NCBI GenBank assembly: GCA_019114985.1
Contig: DXEM01000005.1
Span: 1 to 64,000, forward strand
Direction: 5' to 3'
Source of the DNA: Candidatus Anaerostipes excrementavium
GTDB lineage: Bacteria; Bacillota; Clostridia; Lachnospirales; Lachnospiraceae
Length of the DNA: 64,000 bases
Shown in pieces: positions 1 through 8,331 of this stretch (position 1 is the stretch's first letter; each line of letters opens with the position of its first letter). The notes beneath the pieces were generated by a model. The model was not told the origin of the DNA. It searched no databases and saw nothing but the letters and a program-made list of their open reading frames with translations. Position numbers and translations under genes: made by a program.

Positions 1-148
1 ACATTAGCTTTTATGATTCTGAATTTTTTTGGATTCTTTCTTTTTTATAATCCTGAAATTTTATATTTTTTGAGTGTACTTTCAAATGAGATTTTCAAAA
101 TGATAAAATAGATATTTGACGGAAAAATCTCTAAATAGACGATTTTAG

Positions 149-177
149 TTGAATTATAAATGAGAAAAACATATAAT
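149..177 (+). promoter_or_regulatory. Probable sigma-A promoter of the RloA/RloB-like pair
   Basis: TTGAAT (149-154) and TATAAT (172-177) are separated by exactly 17 bases. Transcription would begin at about 184, giving a very short 5' leader that starts at the GGAGG ribosome binding site. The preceding 150 bases are very AT-rich and show no gene. Confidence 0.5.
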
Positions 178-199
178 AGAAGTGGAGGTGTATAGAGAA

Positions 200-1555
200 A
201 TGTTAGTGAAGGTTAGCGTAGAAAATTTTAAGTCTTTTGATCAGGCAACAGAATTGACTATGATTTCTTCTAATAAGATACGATCAAAACTAAATCATAG
301 GTTAAAAATAAAAAGTACACAATTATTAAAATATGGCGCAGTGTATGGAGCTAATGCCTCTGGAAAAACAAACTTGATAGATTTTTTCCGTTTTTTCAAA
401 GTGTGTGTAAGCAGAGGGCTTCCGGTGGAAGCGGTAAATATGTTCTGTAAAAACAAAGAAGAAAATAAAGAAAAGGCAAGTAATTTTGAGGTGCAGATTA
501 CAGTTGGTGACAAGTTTTATGCTTATGGATTTTCTGCAGTTTTAAGCAAAAGAAAAATCACAGAAGAATGGATGTATGAACTTTACCAGAATGGATCAGC
601 TCGTTGTTTATTTGAAAGGAAAGGAAATAAACGGCCGGTATTAGAGGAATCTATTACATTAACAAATGCAGAAAAGAACAAGTTTGAAATATATGCAGAC
701 GATTTTGAAGGTAATGAGACGTCATTGTTTTTAACAGAAATGAATCGCGGCAAAAAATATTCAGAAGGTTCTAAGTTGTCATTTTTCAGAGATGTATACC
801 GTTGGATACAAGACAATATTACGGTGATTACACCGGATACACCGTTAATTGATTTAGAGTACTATTATGATACCAATTCTTTGAAGCTAATCAATCAATT
901 GATAAAGACGTTTGATACAGGAATTGATGAAGTGAAAATTCAAGAGATTTCATTAGATGAGTTATCAAGCGTTATGCCGAAACCTGTGTTTGATAAAGTT
1001 GTGCATCATATGAAGACTCAAATAGAAGAACAAAAAAAACCATCTTTTCGAATGACGATGAGATCAAATGAAAGTTTTTTTAATATTGAGGTAGAAGGTC
1101 ATTCAGAACCAAAGGTGACTACTATTCGATTAAAGCATGATAAATCTTTTTTCGATTTTGGATTTGAAGAAGAATCTGATGGCACAAGACGATTATTTGA
1201 TTTAATGGATATGCTGCTTAACAAAAGAGAGGATATGCTATATGTGGTAGATGAGCTGGAAAGAAGTCTGCACCCGAAACTAACGGAACGTTTTTTACAA
1301 CTGTTTATGCAGCTGCACAGCGCAGATCGTATGCAGTTATTATTTACTACTCACGAATCGTCTATCATGGATCAAAGTATTTTTAGGAGAGATGAGATTT
1401 GGTTTATTGAACGTAATGCAGAAAATGCCAGTGTCATTTATTCCTTGGATCGTTTCAAAGAAAGATACGATAAAGTGTTAAGTAAGGCATATTTGGAAGG
1501 CAGATACGGTGCGATTCCAGTGTTTCGTACATTTGAGTCCGGAGAGGAGGAATAG
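200..1555 (+). CDS. AAA ATPase, RloA/AbiLii-like (probable phage-defence sensor)
   Basis: A 451-residue ABC/SMC-type ATPase of the AAA_15/AAA_21 group. The N-terminus (VSVENFKSF) is typical of the family. A Walker A motif GANASGKTN lies near residue 50, a signature-like segment ESDGTRRLFDL is followed by the Walker B region VVDELERSLHP around residue 350, and the switch motif FTTHESS follows. The frame is open upstream from a GTG at 182, but the ATG at 200 is preferred because a GGAGG sits at 184-188. The next gene begins 2 bases after the stop and encodes an RloB-like protein, so the two form a unit. In the known families (RloA/RloB, AbiLii/AbiLi, and the related PARIS AriA/AriB) the ATPase is thought to sense infection and control the TOPRIM partner. 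Defence is inferred here. The gene is more AT-rich than the neighbouring housekeeping genes, which fits transfer. Confidence 0.8.
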   Translation: MLVKVSVENFKSFDQATELTMISSNKIRSKLNHRLKIKSTQLLKYGAVYGANASGKTNLIDFFRFFKVCVSRGLPVEAVNMFCKNKEENKEKASNFEVQITVGDKFYAYGFSAVLSKRKITEEWMYELYQNGSARCLFERKGNKRPVLEESITLTNAEKNKFEIYADDFEGNETSLFLTEMNRGKKYSEGSKLSFFRDVYRWIQDNITVITPDTPLIDLEYYYDTNSLKLINQLIKTFDTGIDEVKIQEISLDELSSVMPKPVFDKVVHHMKTQIEEQKKPSFRMTMRSNESFFNIEVEGHSEPKVTTIRLKHDKSFFDFGFEEESDGTRRLFDLMDMLLNKREDMLYVVDELERSLHPKLTERFLQLFMQLHSADRMQLLFTTHESSIMDQSIFRRDEIWFIERNAENASVIYSLDRFKERYDKVLSKAYLEGRYGAIPVFRTFESGEEE

Positions 1556-1557
1556 AG

Positions 1558-2259
1558 ATGGCTCCTGTTAGAAGTTATACAAATTGGAACAGTAGAAGTA
1601 CAGATCATGAGGAACAGAAAGAGCCATATCGTAAATATTTTTTCATATGCGAAGGAGCAAATACGGAGACATGGTATTTTCGTAAATTGATAGATATCCG
1701 CAAGTCTTTGAACATTCATCCGCTGATTGATATACGATTGCTGGAGAAAACGGAGGAGGATAAAGACATTAGTTTTCCAAGGAAATTGATTGCCTTTGCA
1801 GAAGAACAGAAAAATAATGATGAAATCTCATTTGACAAAGAACGAGATAAAATGGTGATTGTATTTGATGCGGATATTTTTGAAAAAAAGGTTCAAGATT
1901 ATAATGAAGTTATTGCATTGGGAGAGGAAGAGAACATAATTGCGGTGAGTAATCCGGCATTTGAATTATTTTTACTTCTTCACTTTGAAAATGCATATAA
2001 GGAAGATATTGAACCAAACGCAGAGCGCATTGTCAGAAATGAAAAAGATGGCAATCAGACTTTCATTTATAAACTGCTTTTGGAGAGGATAGGTATTAAT
2101 TCTAAGAAAAATCCGTCTATAGGAGAATTGGCAGAACATGTGGATACAGCAATTGCACAGGAGAAAAAAATCAATGAGAATATTTATCGCTGCAAAGGAA
2201 GAGTAACTTGTAATATAGGAAAAATCATTGAAAGTATCCGAAACGATACCGGAGAATAG
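1558..2259 (+). CDS. RloB-like TOPRIM-fold protein (probable defence effector)
   Basis: A 233-residue protein resembling the RloB family. It has the characteristic early strand and acidic motif FFICEGANTETWYF around residues 30-44, then an acidic strand VIVFDADIFE near residue 100, then an SNPAFELFLLLHFE segment. Together these match the conserved glutamate and Asp-x-Asp positions of a TOPRIM-type metal site. No signal peptide or membrane segment is visible. It starts 2 bases after the ATPase stop, with a GGAGAGGAGG-like ribosome binding site inside the end of that gene, so the two are probably co-translated. By analogy with AbiL and PARIS it would be the toxic nuclease-type effector released on phage infection. 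The nuclease role is inference, and its target (DNA, tRNA or other) cannot be read from the sequence. Confidence 0.78.
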   Translation: MAPVRSYTNWNSRSTDHEEQKEPYRKYFFICEGANTETWYFRKLIDIRKSLNIHPLIDIRLLEKTEEDKDISFPRKLIAFAEEQKNNDEISFDKERDKMVIVFDADIFEKKVQDYNEVIALGEEENIIAVSNPAFELFLLLHFENAYKEDIEPNAERIVRNEKDGNQTFIYKLLLERIGINSKKNPSIGELAEHVDTAIAQEKKINENIYRCKGRVTCNIGKIIESIRNDTGE

Positions 2260-2282
2260 AAATTGTCGATTGGGTATGATTT

Positions 2283-2323
2283 ACAGCCGGAAGATTTTCA
2301 AAGAATGATAATCTTCCGGCTGT
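2283..2323. terminator. Bidirectional hairpin between convergent genes
   Basis: ACAGCCGGAAGATT (2283-2296) pairs perfectly over 14 bases with 2310-2323. On the plus strand it is followed by CTTTAATT. It lies between the stop of the RloB-like gene and the stop of the minus-strand rqcH. Confidence 0.7.
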
Positions 2324-2329
2324 CTTTAA

Positions 2330-4069
2330 TTACAGCTCTTTTATATCAGATATATCCGGTCTGCACATCATGGAATAATTGGTATGGTAAATAACGAATC
2401 CTGGCTTTGCTTTTGGCGGTTTTTTCAGTTCTTTTCGCTGCACGTAGTCGATTTCGACTTTTGGCGCCTGCCGTCCTTTGGAATAGTAAGCGGCGAGTCT
2501 GCCGGCTTCTTCGAAGGTAGCGTCAGGCAAAGTTTCTGCTTGTTCTTTGCGGACAATGACATGAGAGCCGGGCATTTGTTTTGCATGGAACCACCAGTCG
2601 CCGCCATTGGCAAATTTAAAAGTCAGTTCATCGTTTTGATAATTATTTTTTCCAACATACATATGGAATCCGTCAGAAGAAAGAAAATGAAGCGGTTTGG
2701 ATTTTTTCTGTCTTTTCGTTCTCTGATTTCCACGGCTCTTGATATAACCATAATCGATCAATTCTTCTTTGATCAGCGCCAGATCTTTTTCGTCTTCTGA
2801 CAAAGAAAGAGAAGTGGCAATGGATTCCAGGTGGTCAAGATCTGCTTTTGTTTCCACGACCAGCTGGGATAATGCCTCGTAAGTTCGTTTTAATTTACTG
2901 TATCGTGCAAAATATTTTTGAGAATTTTCCAATGGAGTTTTATTAGGATCCAGTGGAATGGTAATTTCTTCGTTCGTATAATAATTGACGCAGGTCAAAG
3001 ACTTGGCATTTGGTTCTAATTGGTATCCATAGGTTTGGATCAATTCTCCGTAAACCTTATATTTTTCTCTTTTTTTCGTGTCTTTGAGCTGTTTTTGCTG
3101 CAGATCATATTTTTTGCTGACCCTTTCCTGTGCCGTCTGGACAATCTTCCTTAAATCGGCCGTCTTTTGTTTCATTCGTGTGTATTTTTCCTTTTCTGCG
3201 TAATAGCAGATCAGTACGTCAAAAATCGAAGGAAAGGTTTTTGATGTGCCGTCGGAGTAGGAAGTCAACGGAATACAGGAGAATTCCTTTGGTTCCTCAC
3301 CGTAATAAATCACATTTGGATGATAGTCCTTCATTTCTATTGAGGTTTTCAATTTCATAAGCTGTCCATAAAGCCCGCTGGCATATTCTTCGGTCAAAGA
3401 GTCTGTAGAAGCGCTGCCGTCCAGTCCGGCACGATAGCAGATTTCATTGGCGATCAACGGACTCATGCCGGTGATGGAAGAATATAAAGCCTTGGAAAGA
3501 CTGGTTGGTTTTTGGATCACTTCATTAGAAAAAATTTCCGGGGTCAGCGCAAAAATCGTGTGTTTTCCTTTGGATGGCGGAAAACAGTAAGTGCGTCCCG
3601 GCAGAACTTCACGAATGGAGCTTATATTGGCGGAAATATGTTTGATACTGTCTAAGATCATGTCTTCGCTGTCTGCAAATATAATGTTGCTGTGTTTTCC
3701 CATTAGTTCAACAATCAAACGTTTTTGGCAGAGATCGCCCAGCTCATCCAAATGTTCAATCGTAATTTCAATGATCCGTTCAAAATTCGGCTGAGAGATG
3801 GAAACGATTCTTCCATTGCTCAAATGTTTTCTTAAAAGCATGCAGAAATTCGGGGCCTGCATAGGGTTTGTCTTCGATGTATCTGTTAGATAGATCAGAG
3901 GAAGGGAAGCGCTTGCGGATATATGGAGCCGCAAAGTATTTCGTTCCTTTTTTATGACCAGAGTGATCTCATCGGCTTCCGGCTGATAAATCTTGTAAAT
4001 TCTGCCGCCAAGAATCTTTTGGTTTAATTCGGTTACAATATTTGAAATGACAAATCCGTCAAATGCCAT
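2330..4069 (-). CDS. rqcH: RqcH (NFACT-family ribosome quality-control factor)
   Basis: A 579-residue Rqc2/NEMF homologue, often annotated as fibronectin-binding protein. In bacteria RqcH binds 50S subunits carrying stalled peptidyl-tRNA and recruits tRNA-Ala to add a C-terminal alanine tail that marks the chain for degradation. The N-terminal NFACT-N domain begins MAFDGFVISNIVTEL. A helix-hairpin-helix region follows, then a Lys/Glu-rich coiled coil at about residues 290-345, then the C-terminal NFACT-R domain at about 455-560, with GGDWWFHAKQMPGSHVIV as its hallmark. Length is normal for the family. The start is set by an AAGGAGG site just upstream of the ATG. It lies 22 bases downstream of the CNNM-like gene on the same strand, so the two are probably one transcript. 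Confidence 0.93.
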   Translation of the reverse strand: MAFDGFVISNIVTELNQKILGGRIYKIYQPEADEITLVIKKERNTLRLHISASASLPLIYLTDTSKTNPMQAPNFCMLLRKHLSNGRIVSISQPNFERIIEITIEHLDELGDLCQKRLIVELMGKHSNIIFADSEDMILDSIKHISANISSIREVLPGRTYCFPPSKGKHTIFALTPEIFSNEVIQKPTSLSKALYSSITGMSPLIANEICYRAGLDGSASTDSLTEEYASGLYGQLMKLKTSIEMKDYHPNVIYYGEEPKEFSCIPLTSYSDGTSKTFPSIFDVLICYYAEKEKYTRMKQKTADLRKIVQTAQERVSKKYDLQQKQLKDTKKREKYKVYGELIQTYGYQLEPNAKSLTCVNYYTNEEITIPLDPNKTPLENSQKYFARYSKLKRTYEALSQLVVETKADLDHLESIATSLSLSEDEKDLALIKEELIDYGYIKSRGNQRTKRQKKSKPLHFLSSDGFHMYVGKNNYQNDELTFKFANGGDWWFHAKQMPGSHVIVRKEQAETLPDATFEEAGRLAAYYSKGRQAPKVEIDYVQRKELKKPPKAKPGFVIYHTNYSMMCRPDISDIKEL

Positions 4070-4091
4070 CTTACTTTCCTCCTTGTTATGA

Positions 4092-5411
4092 TCAGGAGGT
4101 TTTTTCCTCCTGATGGGTATTCGTGTTTTTGGTTACCGTCGTATCACGGATGATATGGTTCGTTACTGTGTGGACGTGGATATCCAAATCTTCATAGCTG
4201 CACTGAAATTGCTCTCCGTCCTTTGGGATTCTTTCAACAATGCTGCAGACAAAACCATTAAAAGTATCATATAAATCGGTCGGCAAGTCAACTGAAACTG
4301 TGTTCTGCACGTCATCCAAATCGGCGTCGCCGGAAATATTCCAGCAATTTTCAGAGACCGATTGGATTTTTTCTTTTGTGCCGTCGTTGGCTTCGTACAT
4401 ATCACCCACCAGTTCTTCAATTAAATCTTGTACGGTAATGATACCGGACATTCCGCCGTGTTCATCCAAGAGAACGGCAAAATAAGTCCGTTTGCTTTTC
4501 ATGTTCTGGAACAGAATATCGGCCTTCATATCTTCCGGAACAAAGTAAACCGGATGAACTGCCTGCTGCTTTATTTTTTCTTTTGTTCTTTTCTTCATAC
4601 GGAAATAATCTCTGGTATCCAAGATGCCGATAATCTGATCTTTGCTGTCCTGATAGATCGGATAATAGGTGTGGCGGGTGGATAAGATTGTGTGATTCCA
4701 TTCTTCCAAATCATCGTCAACATCCAATGCATGAACATCCAGCCGATGGGTGCAGATCTGCTGGGCAGGAATATCATCAAATTCAAACACATTTTGGATG
4801 ATTTCATTTTCATAAGATTCCAGGATTCCTTGTTGATTTCCTTCGATCAGCATCATGCGGATTTCTTCTTCGGTCAAAGTTTCTTCATTGTCATTTGGGT
4901 TGATGCCGAAGATCCGCAGCAAACCATTGGTGGAAACTGTCAGTAATGCAACCAGTGGTGCAAAAAATTTGGAAACACCATAAAGGAGACCGGATAAGGC
5001 CAGAGCCAGGGAGTCTGCTTTCTTCATGGCGATACGCTTTGGCACCAATTCTCCAAAAACAATATTGAAATAAGACAGTACAATTGTAATGATGATCATA
5101 GAGATCGATTTTAGTACATTTTCCGGGATGGGAATGCCGGTGCCAATCAATAAAGCTGTCAAAGGTTCAGAGAAATTATCCGCTGCAAAAGCACTGTTTA
5201 AGAAACCGGATAAGGTAATCGCTACCTGTATGGTCGCTAAGAACCTAGACGGCTGGTTTGTAAGTTTCGAGAGCTTGACGGCACGTTTATCGCCGTCACC
5301 GGTCATTTTTTTCAATTTTGAGTTATTCATGGAAATGACTGCAATTTCAGCGCTGGCAAAGATTGCATTCAGCACGATTAAAATAATAAGTAAAATAACC
5401 GATTGTAACAT
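4092..5411 (-). CDS. CNNM/CorC-HlyC family membrane protein (TlyC-like, putative divalent-cation transporter)
   Basis: A 439-residue protein with the standard architecture of the hemolysin-C/CNNM family. An N-terminal DUF21 transmembrane domain covers about residues 1-190, with several hydrophobic helices and the small-residue motif LNAIFASAEIAVI. Two CBS domains (about 205-330) and a C-terminal CorC/HlyC domain (about 345-425) follow. Family members are linked to magnesium or cobalt efflux or homeostasis, and the old name hemolysin is misleading. It is the first gene of a minus-strand unit with rqcH and is preceded by a leader of about 245 bases with an internal terminator-like hairpin, so expression may be controlled by transcription attenuation. 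Which ion it moves cannot be determined from the sequence. Confidence 0.87.
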   Translation of the reverse strand: MLQSVILLIILIVLNAIFASAEIAVISMNNSKLKKMTGDGDKRAVKLSKLTNQPSRFLATIQVAITLSGFLNSAFAADNFSEPLTALLIGTGIPIPENVLKSISMIIITIVLSYFNIVFGELVPKRIAMKKADSLALALSGLLYGVSKFFAPLVALLTVSTNGLLRIFGINPNDNEETLTEEEIRMMLIEGNQQGILESYENEIIQNVFEFDDIPAQQICTHRLDVHALDVDDDLEEWNHTILSTRHTYYPIYQDSKDQIIGILDTRDYFRMKKRTKEKIKQQAVHPVYFVPEDMKADILFQNMKSKRTYFAVLLDEHGGMSGIITVQDLIEELVGDMYEANDGTKEKIQSVSENCWNISGDADLDDVQNTVSVDLPTDLYDTFNGFVCSIVERIPKDGEQFQCSYEDLDIHVHTVTNHIIRDTTVTKNTNTHQEEKTS

Positions 5412-5658
5412 AGGCTATGTATCCTTTCTTTTTCTGTAAAAAAGCTTTTTGTTTTCAGCATCATTTTTAACACAAACTTAACACAAAAAGGCATGACTTG
5501 TTCTAACTTCATTAAAACAAGCCATACCATCTTTATCTATCTTCTGAATCTGGAAAGAAGCTTAAAACGTTCTGTTGTTCGGTAAGCTTTCGTCGAGGCG
5601 TCCTCCACGGTCTTTAGCACATCCTTTCAAGTCTATGATTTTATCGTTTCCTGATATG
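5412..5658 (-). promoter_or_regulatory. Long structured 5' leader of the CNNM-like gene (candidate riboswitch or attenuator)
   Basis: The predicted transcript starts near 5658 and reaches the start codon only at 5411, leaving about 245 untranslated bases. The upstream half (about 5545-5625) contains short complementary segments in RNA sense, such as GAGG-ACG-CCTC and GAAAGCTT pairing with a later AAGCTT-rich stretch. A strong hairpin followed by five U comes next (5528 to 5485). This is the usual arrangement of an aptamer plus expression platform. I could not match it to M-box, yybP-ykoY, NiCo, ydaO, SAM, T-box or c-di-GMP consensus elements. No open reading frame explains the stretch. Confidence 0.5.
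5485..5528 (-). terminator. Attenuator-type terminator hairpin inside the leader
   Basis: On the minus strand GGTATGGCTTGTTTT (5528-5514) pairs with GAACAAGTCATGCC (5503-5490), followed by TTTTT (5489-5485). It lies 75-115 bases upstream of the start codon and downstream of the predicted promoter, so it would end transcription before the gene unless it is disrupted. Confidence 0.6.
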
Positions 5659-5664
5659 CCTATA

Positions 5665-5693
5665 AAAATACCATAATCGATGGGAAAAGTCAA
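5665..5693 (-). promoter_or_regulatory. Probable sigma-A promoter for the CNNM-like/rqcH unit
   Basis: Read on the minus strand, TTGACT (5693-5688) and TATTTT (5670-5665) are 17 bases apart. It lies back-to-back with the plus-strand promoter of map. Confidence 0.55.
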
Positions 5694-5705
5694 CGAGGAG
5701 GCCGG

Positions 5706-5734
5706 TTGCCATTTTCTTTTTTATGTAGTAGGAT
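5706..5734 (+). promoter_or_regulatory. Probable promoter of map
   Basis: TTGCCA (5706-5711) and TAGGAT (5729-5734) are separated by 17 bases, with transcription expected from about 5741. This overlaps the first codons of the longest possible reading frame (ATG at 5706) and so supports the later start of map at 5769. Confidence 0.45.
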
Positions 5735-5768
5735 TGTAGCAGTAAGAAAAAAGGAAGTGTATGAAGAA

Positions 5769-6641
5769 ATGGAAACAATCGGAAGAAACAGTGCCTGCTG
5801 GTGCGGGAGCGGAAAAAAGTACAAAAAATGCCATGCCAGGTTTGATGAGAAATTAAAGGAACTGGCACAGAAGGGTCATTTGATTCCGTCTCATGACATG
5901 ATCAAGAACCAGGAACAGATTCAGGGAATCCGTGAGAGCGGAAAGATCAATATTGCAGTTCTTGACTATGTGGCAGAGCACATTGGACCGGGAGTGACGA
6001 CGCAGCAGATTGACGATTGGGTATATGAACAGACAACATCCAGGGGTGCGATTCCGGCGCCGCTTAACTATGAGGGATTTCCCAAAAGTGTCTGCACATC
6101 TGTCAATGAGCAGGTGTGTCACGGAATCCCTTCGGAAGATGTGGTATTGAAGGAGGGAGATATTGTCAATGTGGATGTTTCTACCATCTATCATGGATAT
6201 TTCTCAGATTCCTCCAGGATGTTTTGTATTGGGGAGGTATCCGATGAGAAGAAAAAACTGGTGGAAGTAACCAAAGAATGTGTTGAGATCGGTTTAAAAG
6301 AGGTAAAACCATGGGGTCTGCTGGGTGATATGGGACATGCGGTTCATGAACATGCCAAAGCCAATGGATATACGGTAGTACGGGAAATCGGCGGACATGG
6401 CGTAGGAATTGAATTTCATGAGGATCCTTATGTTAGTTATGTATCACAGCCGGGAACCGGCATTGTGATGGCGCCGGGCATGATGTTTACCATTGAGCCA
6501 ATGGTGAACATGGGAACGGATCAGATTTACGTAGATGAAGCGGATAACTGGACGGTATATACAGAAGACGGAAAGCCTTCTGCCCAGTGGGAAGTTCAGG
6601 TATTGGTAACAGAAGACGGCTATGAGATTATTGCTTATTAA
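5769..6641 (+). CDS. map: Type I methionine aminopeptidase with N-terminal SEC-C zinc motif
   Basis: Removes the initiator methionine from nascent proteins in the cytoplasm. The 290-residue product begins with a SEC-C zinc-binding motif, CWCGSGKKYKKCH at about residues 8-20, known from SecA and from some MetAPs, where it may help ribosome association. The pita-bread catalytic domain follows. Metal ligands are recognisable: Asp in NVDVSTIY, Asp in GYFSDSSRM, His in GGHGVGIEFHEDP, Glu in FTIEPMV and Glu in WEVQVLVTEDG. The ATG at 5769 is chosen because METIGRNSACWCGSG is the normal N-terminus of SEC-C MetAPs and the promoter overlaps the longer frame. It lies apart from the usual ribosomal-protein operon position. 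It is followed 14 bases later by a response-regulator gene that may be partly co-transcribed. Confidence 0.93.
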   Translation: METIGRNSACWCGSGKKYKKCHARFDEKLKELAQKGHLIPSHDMIKNQEQIQGIRESGKINIAVLDYVAEHIGPGVTTQQIDDWVYEQTTSRGAIPAPLNYEGFPKSVCTSVNEQVCHGIPSEDVVLKEGDIVNVDVSTIYHGYFSDSSRMFCIGEVSDEKKKLVEVTKECVEIGLKEVKPWGLLGDMGHAVHEHAKANGYTVVREIGGHGVGIEFHEDPYVSYVSQPGTGIVMAPGMMFTIEPMVNMGTDQIYVDEADNWTVYTEDGKPSAQWEVQVLVTEDGYEIIAY

Positions 6642-6655
6642 GAAAGAGGGAAGTC

Positions 6656-7330
6656 GTGAAGCAGATATTGATCGTAGAAGATGACGATGCCATCAGTCAG
6701 CTGCTGTTTGAGGCATTGACAAAAGATGGCTATGAATGTGAACAGGCATTTTCCGGAACAGAGGCCAAACGGCTGCTGGAGAAAGAAAGTTATTGTCTCG
6801 TGATGCTGGATCTCATGCTTCCGGGAATTTCCGGGGAAAATGTTTTAGCTTTTCTCCGAGGAGAGAAACAGACGCCGGTGATCGTCTTAACAGCAAAAGA
6901 TCAGCTGGATGATAAGATTGATCTTTTAAAAAGCGGAGCGGATGACTATATCACAAAACCGTTTAATATCGAAGAGGTGCTGGCAAGAATAGAGGTACAG
7001 ATGCGGCATCAGAATCAGAACATCCGATCCAGAGATTTGACTTATAAAGACATGGTGCTTTACAAAGACACGTTTCGGATTGAGATCGGCGGACAGGAAC
7101 TTCCAAAGATCACGAGACAAGAGTTCGCGATTCTTGAGCTTTTGATGGGGCATCCGAAAAAAGTGTTCAGCAAAGAAGAGATTTTTGAGTACGCGTGGAA
7201 AGAAATCTATATGGGAGAGACAAAGACACTGGATGTGCATATCAGCAATATTCGAAAGAAAATCAAACAGATCACCGACGAGGGATATATTGAGACTGTT
7301 TGGGGAATCGGTTATCGGCTGCAGCCATAA
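6656..7330 (+). CDS. OmpR/PhoB-family response regulator
   Basis: A 224-residue DNA-binding response regulator with a GTG start preceded by an AAAGAGGGAAG site. The receiver domain covers about residues 1-115, with the acidic pair EDD near the N-terminus, the phosphoacceptor Asp in VMLDLMLPG, the Thr in VLTAKD and the Lys in ITKPFN. The winged-helix trans_reg_C domain occupies about residues 125-222. Three more genes follow on the same strand: an ABC ATPase, a permease and a sensor kinase. This order (regulator, transporter, kinase) is typical of Firmicutes modules that sense and export or resist peptide antibiotics such as bacitracin or lantibiotics. The inducing compound is unknown. Confidence 0.9.
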   Translation: MKQILIVEDDDAISQLLFEALTKDGYECEQAFSGTEAKRLLEKESYCLVMLDLMLPGISGENVLAFLRGEKQTPVIVLTAKDQLDDKIDLLKSGADDYITKPFNIEEVLARIEVQMRHQNQNIRSRDLTYKDMVLYKDTFRIEIGGQELPKITRQEFAILELLMGHPKKVFSKEEIFEYAWKEIYMGETKTLDVHISNIRKKIKQITDEGYIETVWGIGYRLQP

Positions 7331-7416
7331 TTTTTACTCTTTTTTTACTTTTTGTTTGCAAATCATTAGGATTTGACCTGTAAGATAAAGGCAAATAGAA
7401 AAAAGGAGTGAGGAAT

Positions 7417-8331
7417 ATGGAGGAATTGCTGCGGACCTATGGTCTGACAAAACAATTTGGAAAGCACAGAGCGGTCGATCATGTGGATCTTCATGTGAAT
7501 CGGGGAGCTATTTACGGATTTATTGGGAGAAACGGAGCTGGAAAGACCACCTTTCTCCGGATGGTATGCGGGTTGGCGGCTCCGACGGAAGGTGAGATTG
7601 AGATTTTCGGAGCCAGAGGAAAGGAACTTCAAAAGATTCGTTCCAGAATCGGCTGTCTGATTGAGGGTCCAGGCCTTTATGGAAATATGACCGCAAAAGA
7701 GAATATGGAGATCAAATGCCGGTTCTGCGGCATCAAAAGACCGGGATATATCGAGGAACTTTTGGATATGGTTGGTCTTTCTGATGTAGGAAAGAAAAAG
7801 ACAAAGAAGTTTTCTTTGGGAATGAAGCAGCGATTGGGCATTGCAATGGCATTGATCGGAGAACCGGATCTTCTGGTGCTGGATGAGCCCATCAATGGGC
7901 TGGATCCCCAGGGAATTGCAGAAGTGAGAGATATTATTCTCAGACTGAACCGGGAACGGAATATGACGATTCTGATTTCCAGTCATATCTTGGAAGAATT
8001 ATCAAAGATTTCTACAGATTATGGAATTATCCATCATGGATGCCTTTTGCAGGAATTGACAAGAGAAGAATTGATGGAGAAGTGTTCGGATCGAATTGAG
8101 ATTACGTTGAATCAGGCAAAAGCCGCTGTTCCTGTGCTGGATGGATTGGGAATCAAAAATTATCGTGTTGTAGACCGGGATCATATTCATATATTTGAGA
8201 GACTGGACGAGAGCGGACAGATTAATATGGAATTGACGAAGGCCGGAATTACGGTAACAGAAATTGCCAAGACCAGTGAGGAACTGGAAAGTTATTTTCT
8301 CAATCTGACAGGAGGTGCCCGCCATGCTTAA
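7417..8331 (+). CDS. ABC transporter ATP-binding protein (BcrA/lantibiotic-immunity type)
   Basis: A 304-residue ATPase subunit. Walker A is GRNGAGKTT near residue 38, the signature is the variant FSLGMKQRLG rather than LSGGQ, Walker B is LVLDEPINGLDP, and the switch is ISSHILEE. The long C-terminal extension after residue 220 is typical of drug and peptide exporters of the BcrA/CcmA group. The ATG at 7417 is chosen because AAAAGGAG ends 8 bases upstream; a GTG at 7408 is in frame but lies inside that site. The stop overlaps the permease start by 8 bases, implying translational coupling. Transport of a bacitracin- or lantibiotic-like peptide is inferred from the linked two-component system. 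Confidence 0.88.
   Translation: MEELLRTYGLTKQFGKHRAVDHVDLHVNRGAIYGFIGRNGAGKTTFLRMVCGLAAPTEGEIEIFGARGKELQKIRSRIGCLIEGPGLYGNMTAKENMEIKCRFCGIKRPGYIEELLDMVGLSDVGKKKTKKFSLGMKQRLGIAMALIGEPDLLVLDEPINGLDPQGIAEVRDIILRLNRERNMTILISSHILEELSKISTDYGIIHHGCLLQELTREELMEKCSDRIEITLNQAKAAVPVLDGLGIKNYRVVDRDHIHIFERLDESGQINMELTKAGITVTEIAKTSEELESYFLNLTGGARHA

Noticed and set aside
200-2259. Calling the pair a PARIS system (AriA/AriB)
   Set aside because: The second protein looks like RloB rather than the DUF4435-type AriB; the families are related in logic but not the same.
5412-5658. M-box, yybP-ykoY or NiCo riboswitch in the CNNM-gene leader
   Set aside because: The conserved core sequences of these classes are not found, so it is reported only as an unassigned candidate.
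7366-7986. A 206-codon minus-strand frame opposite the first ABC ATPase
   Set aside because: Overlaps the conserved Walker A and signature region of the real gene; no supporting start signal.
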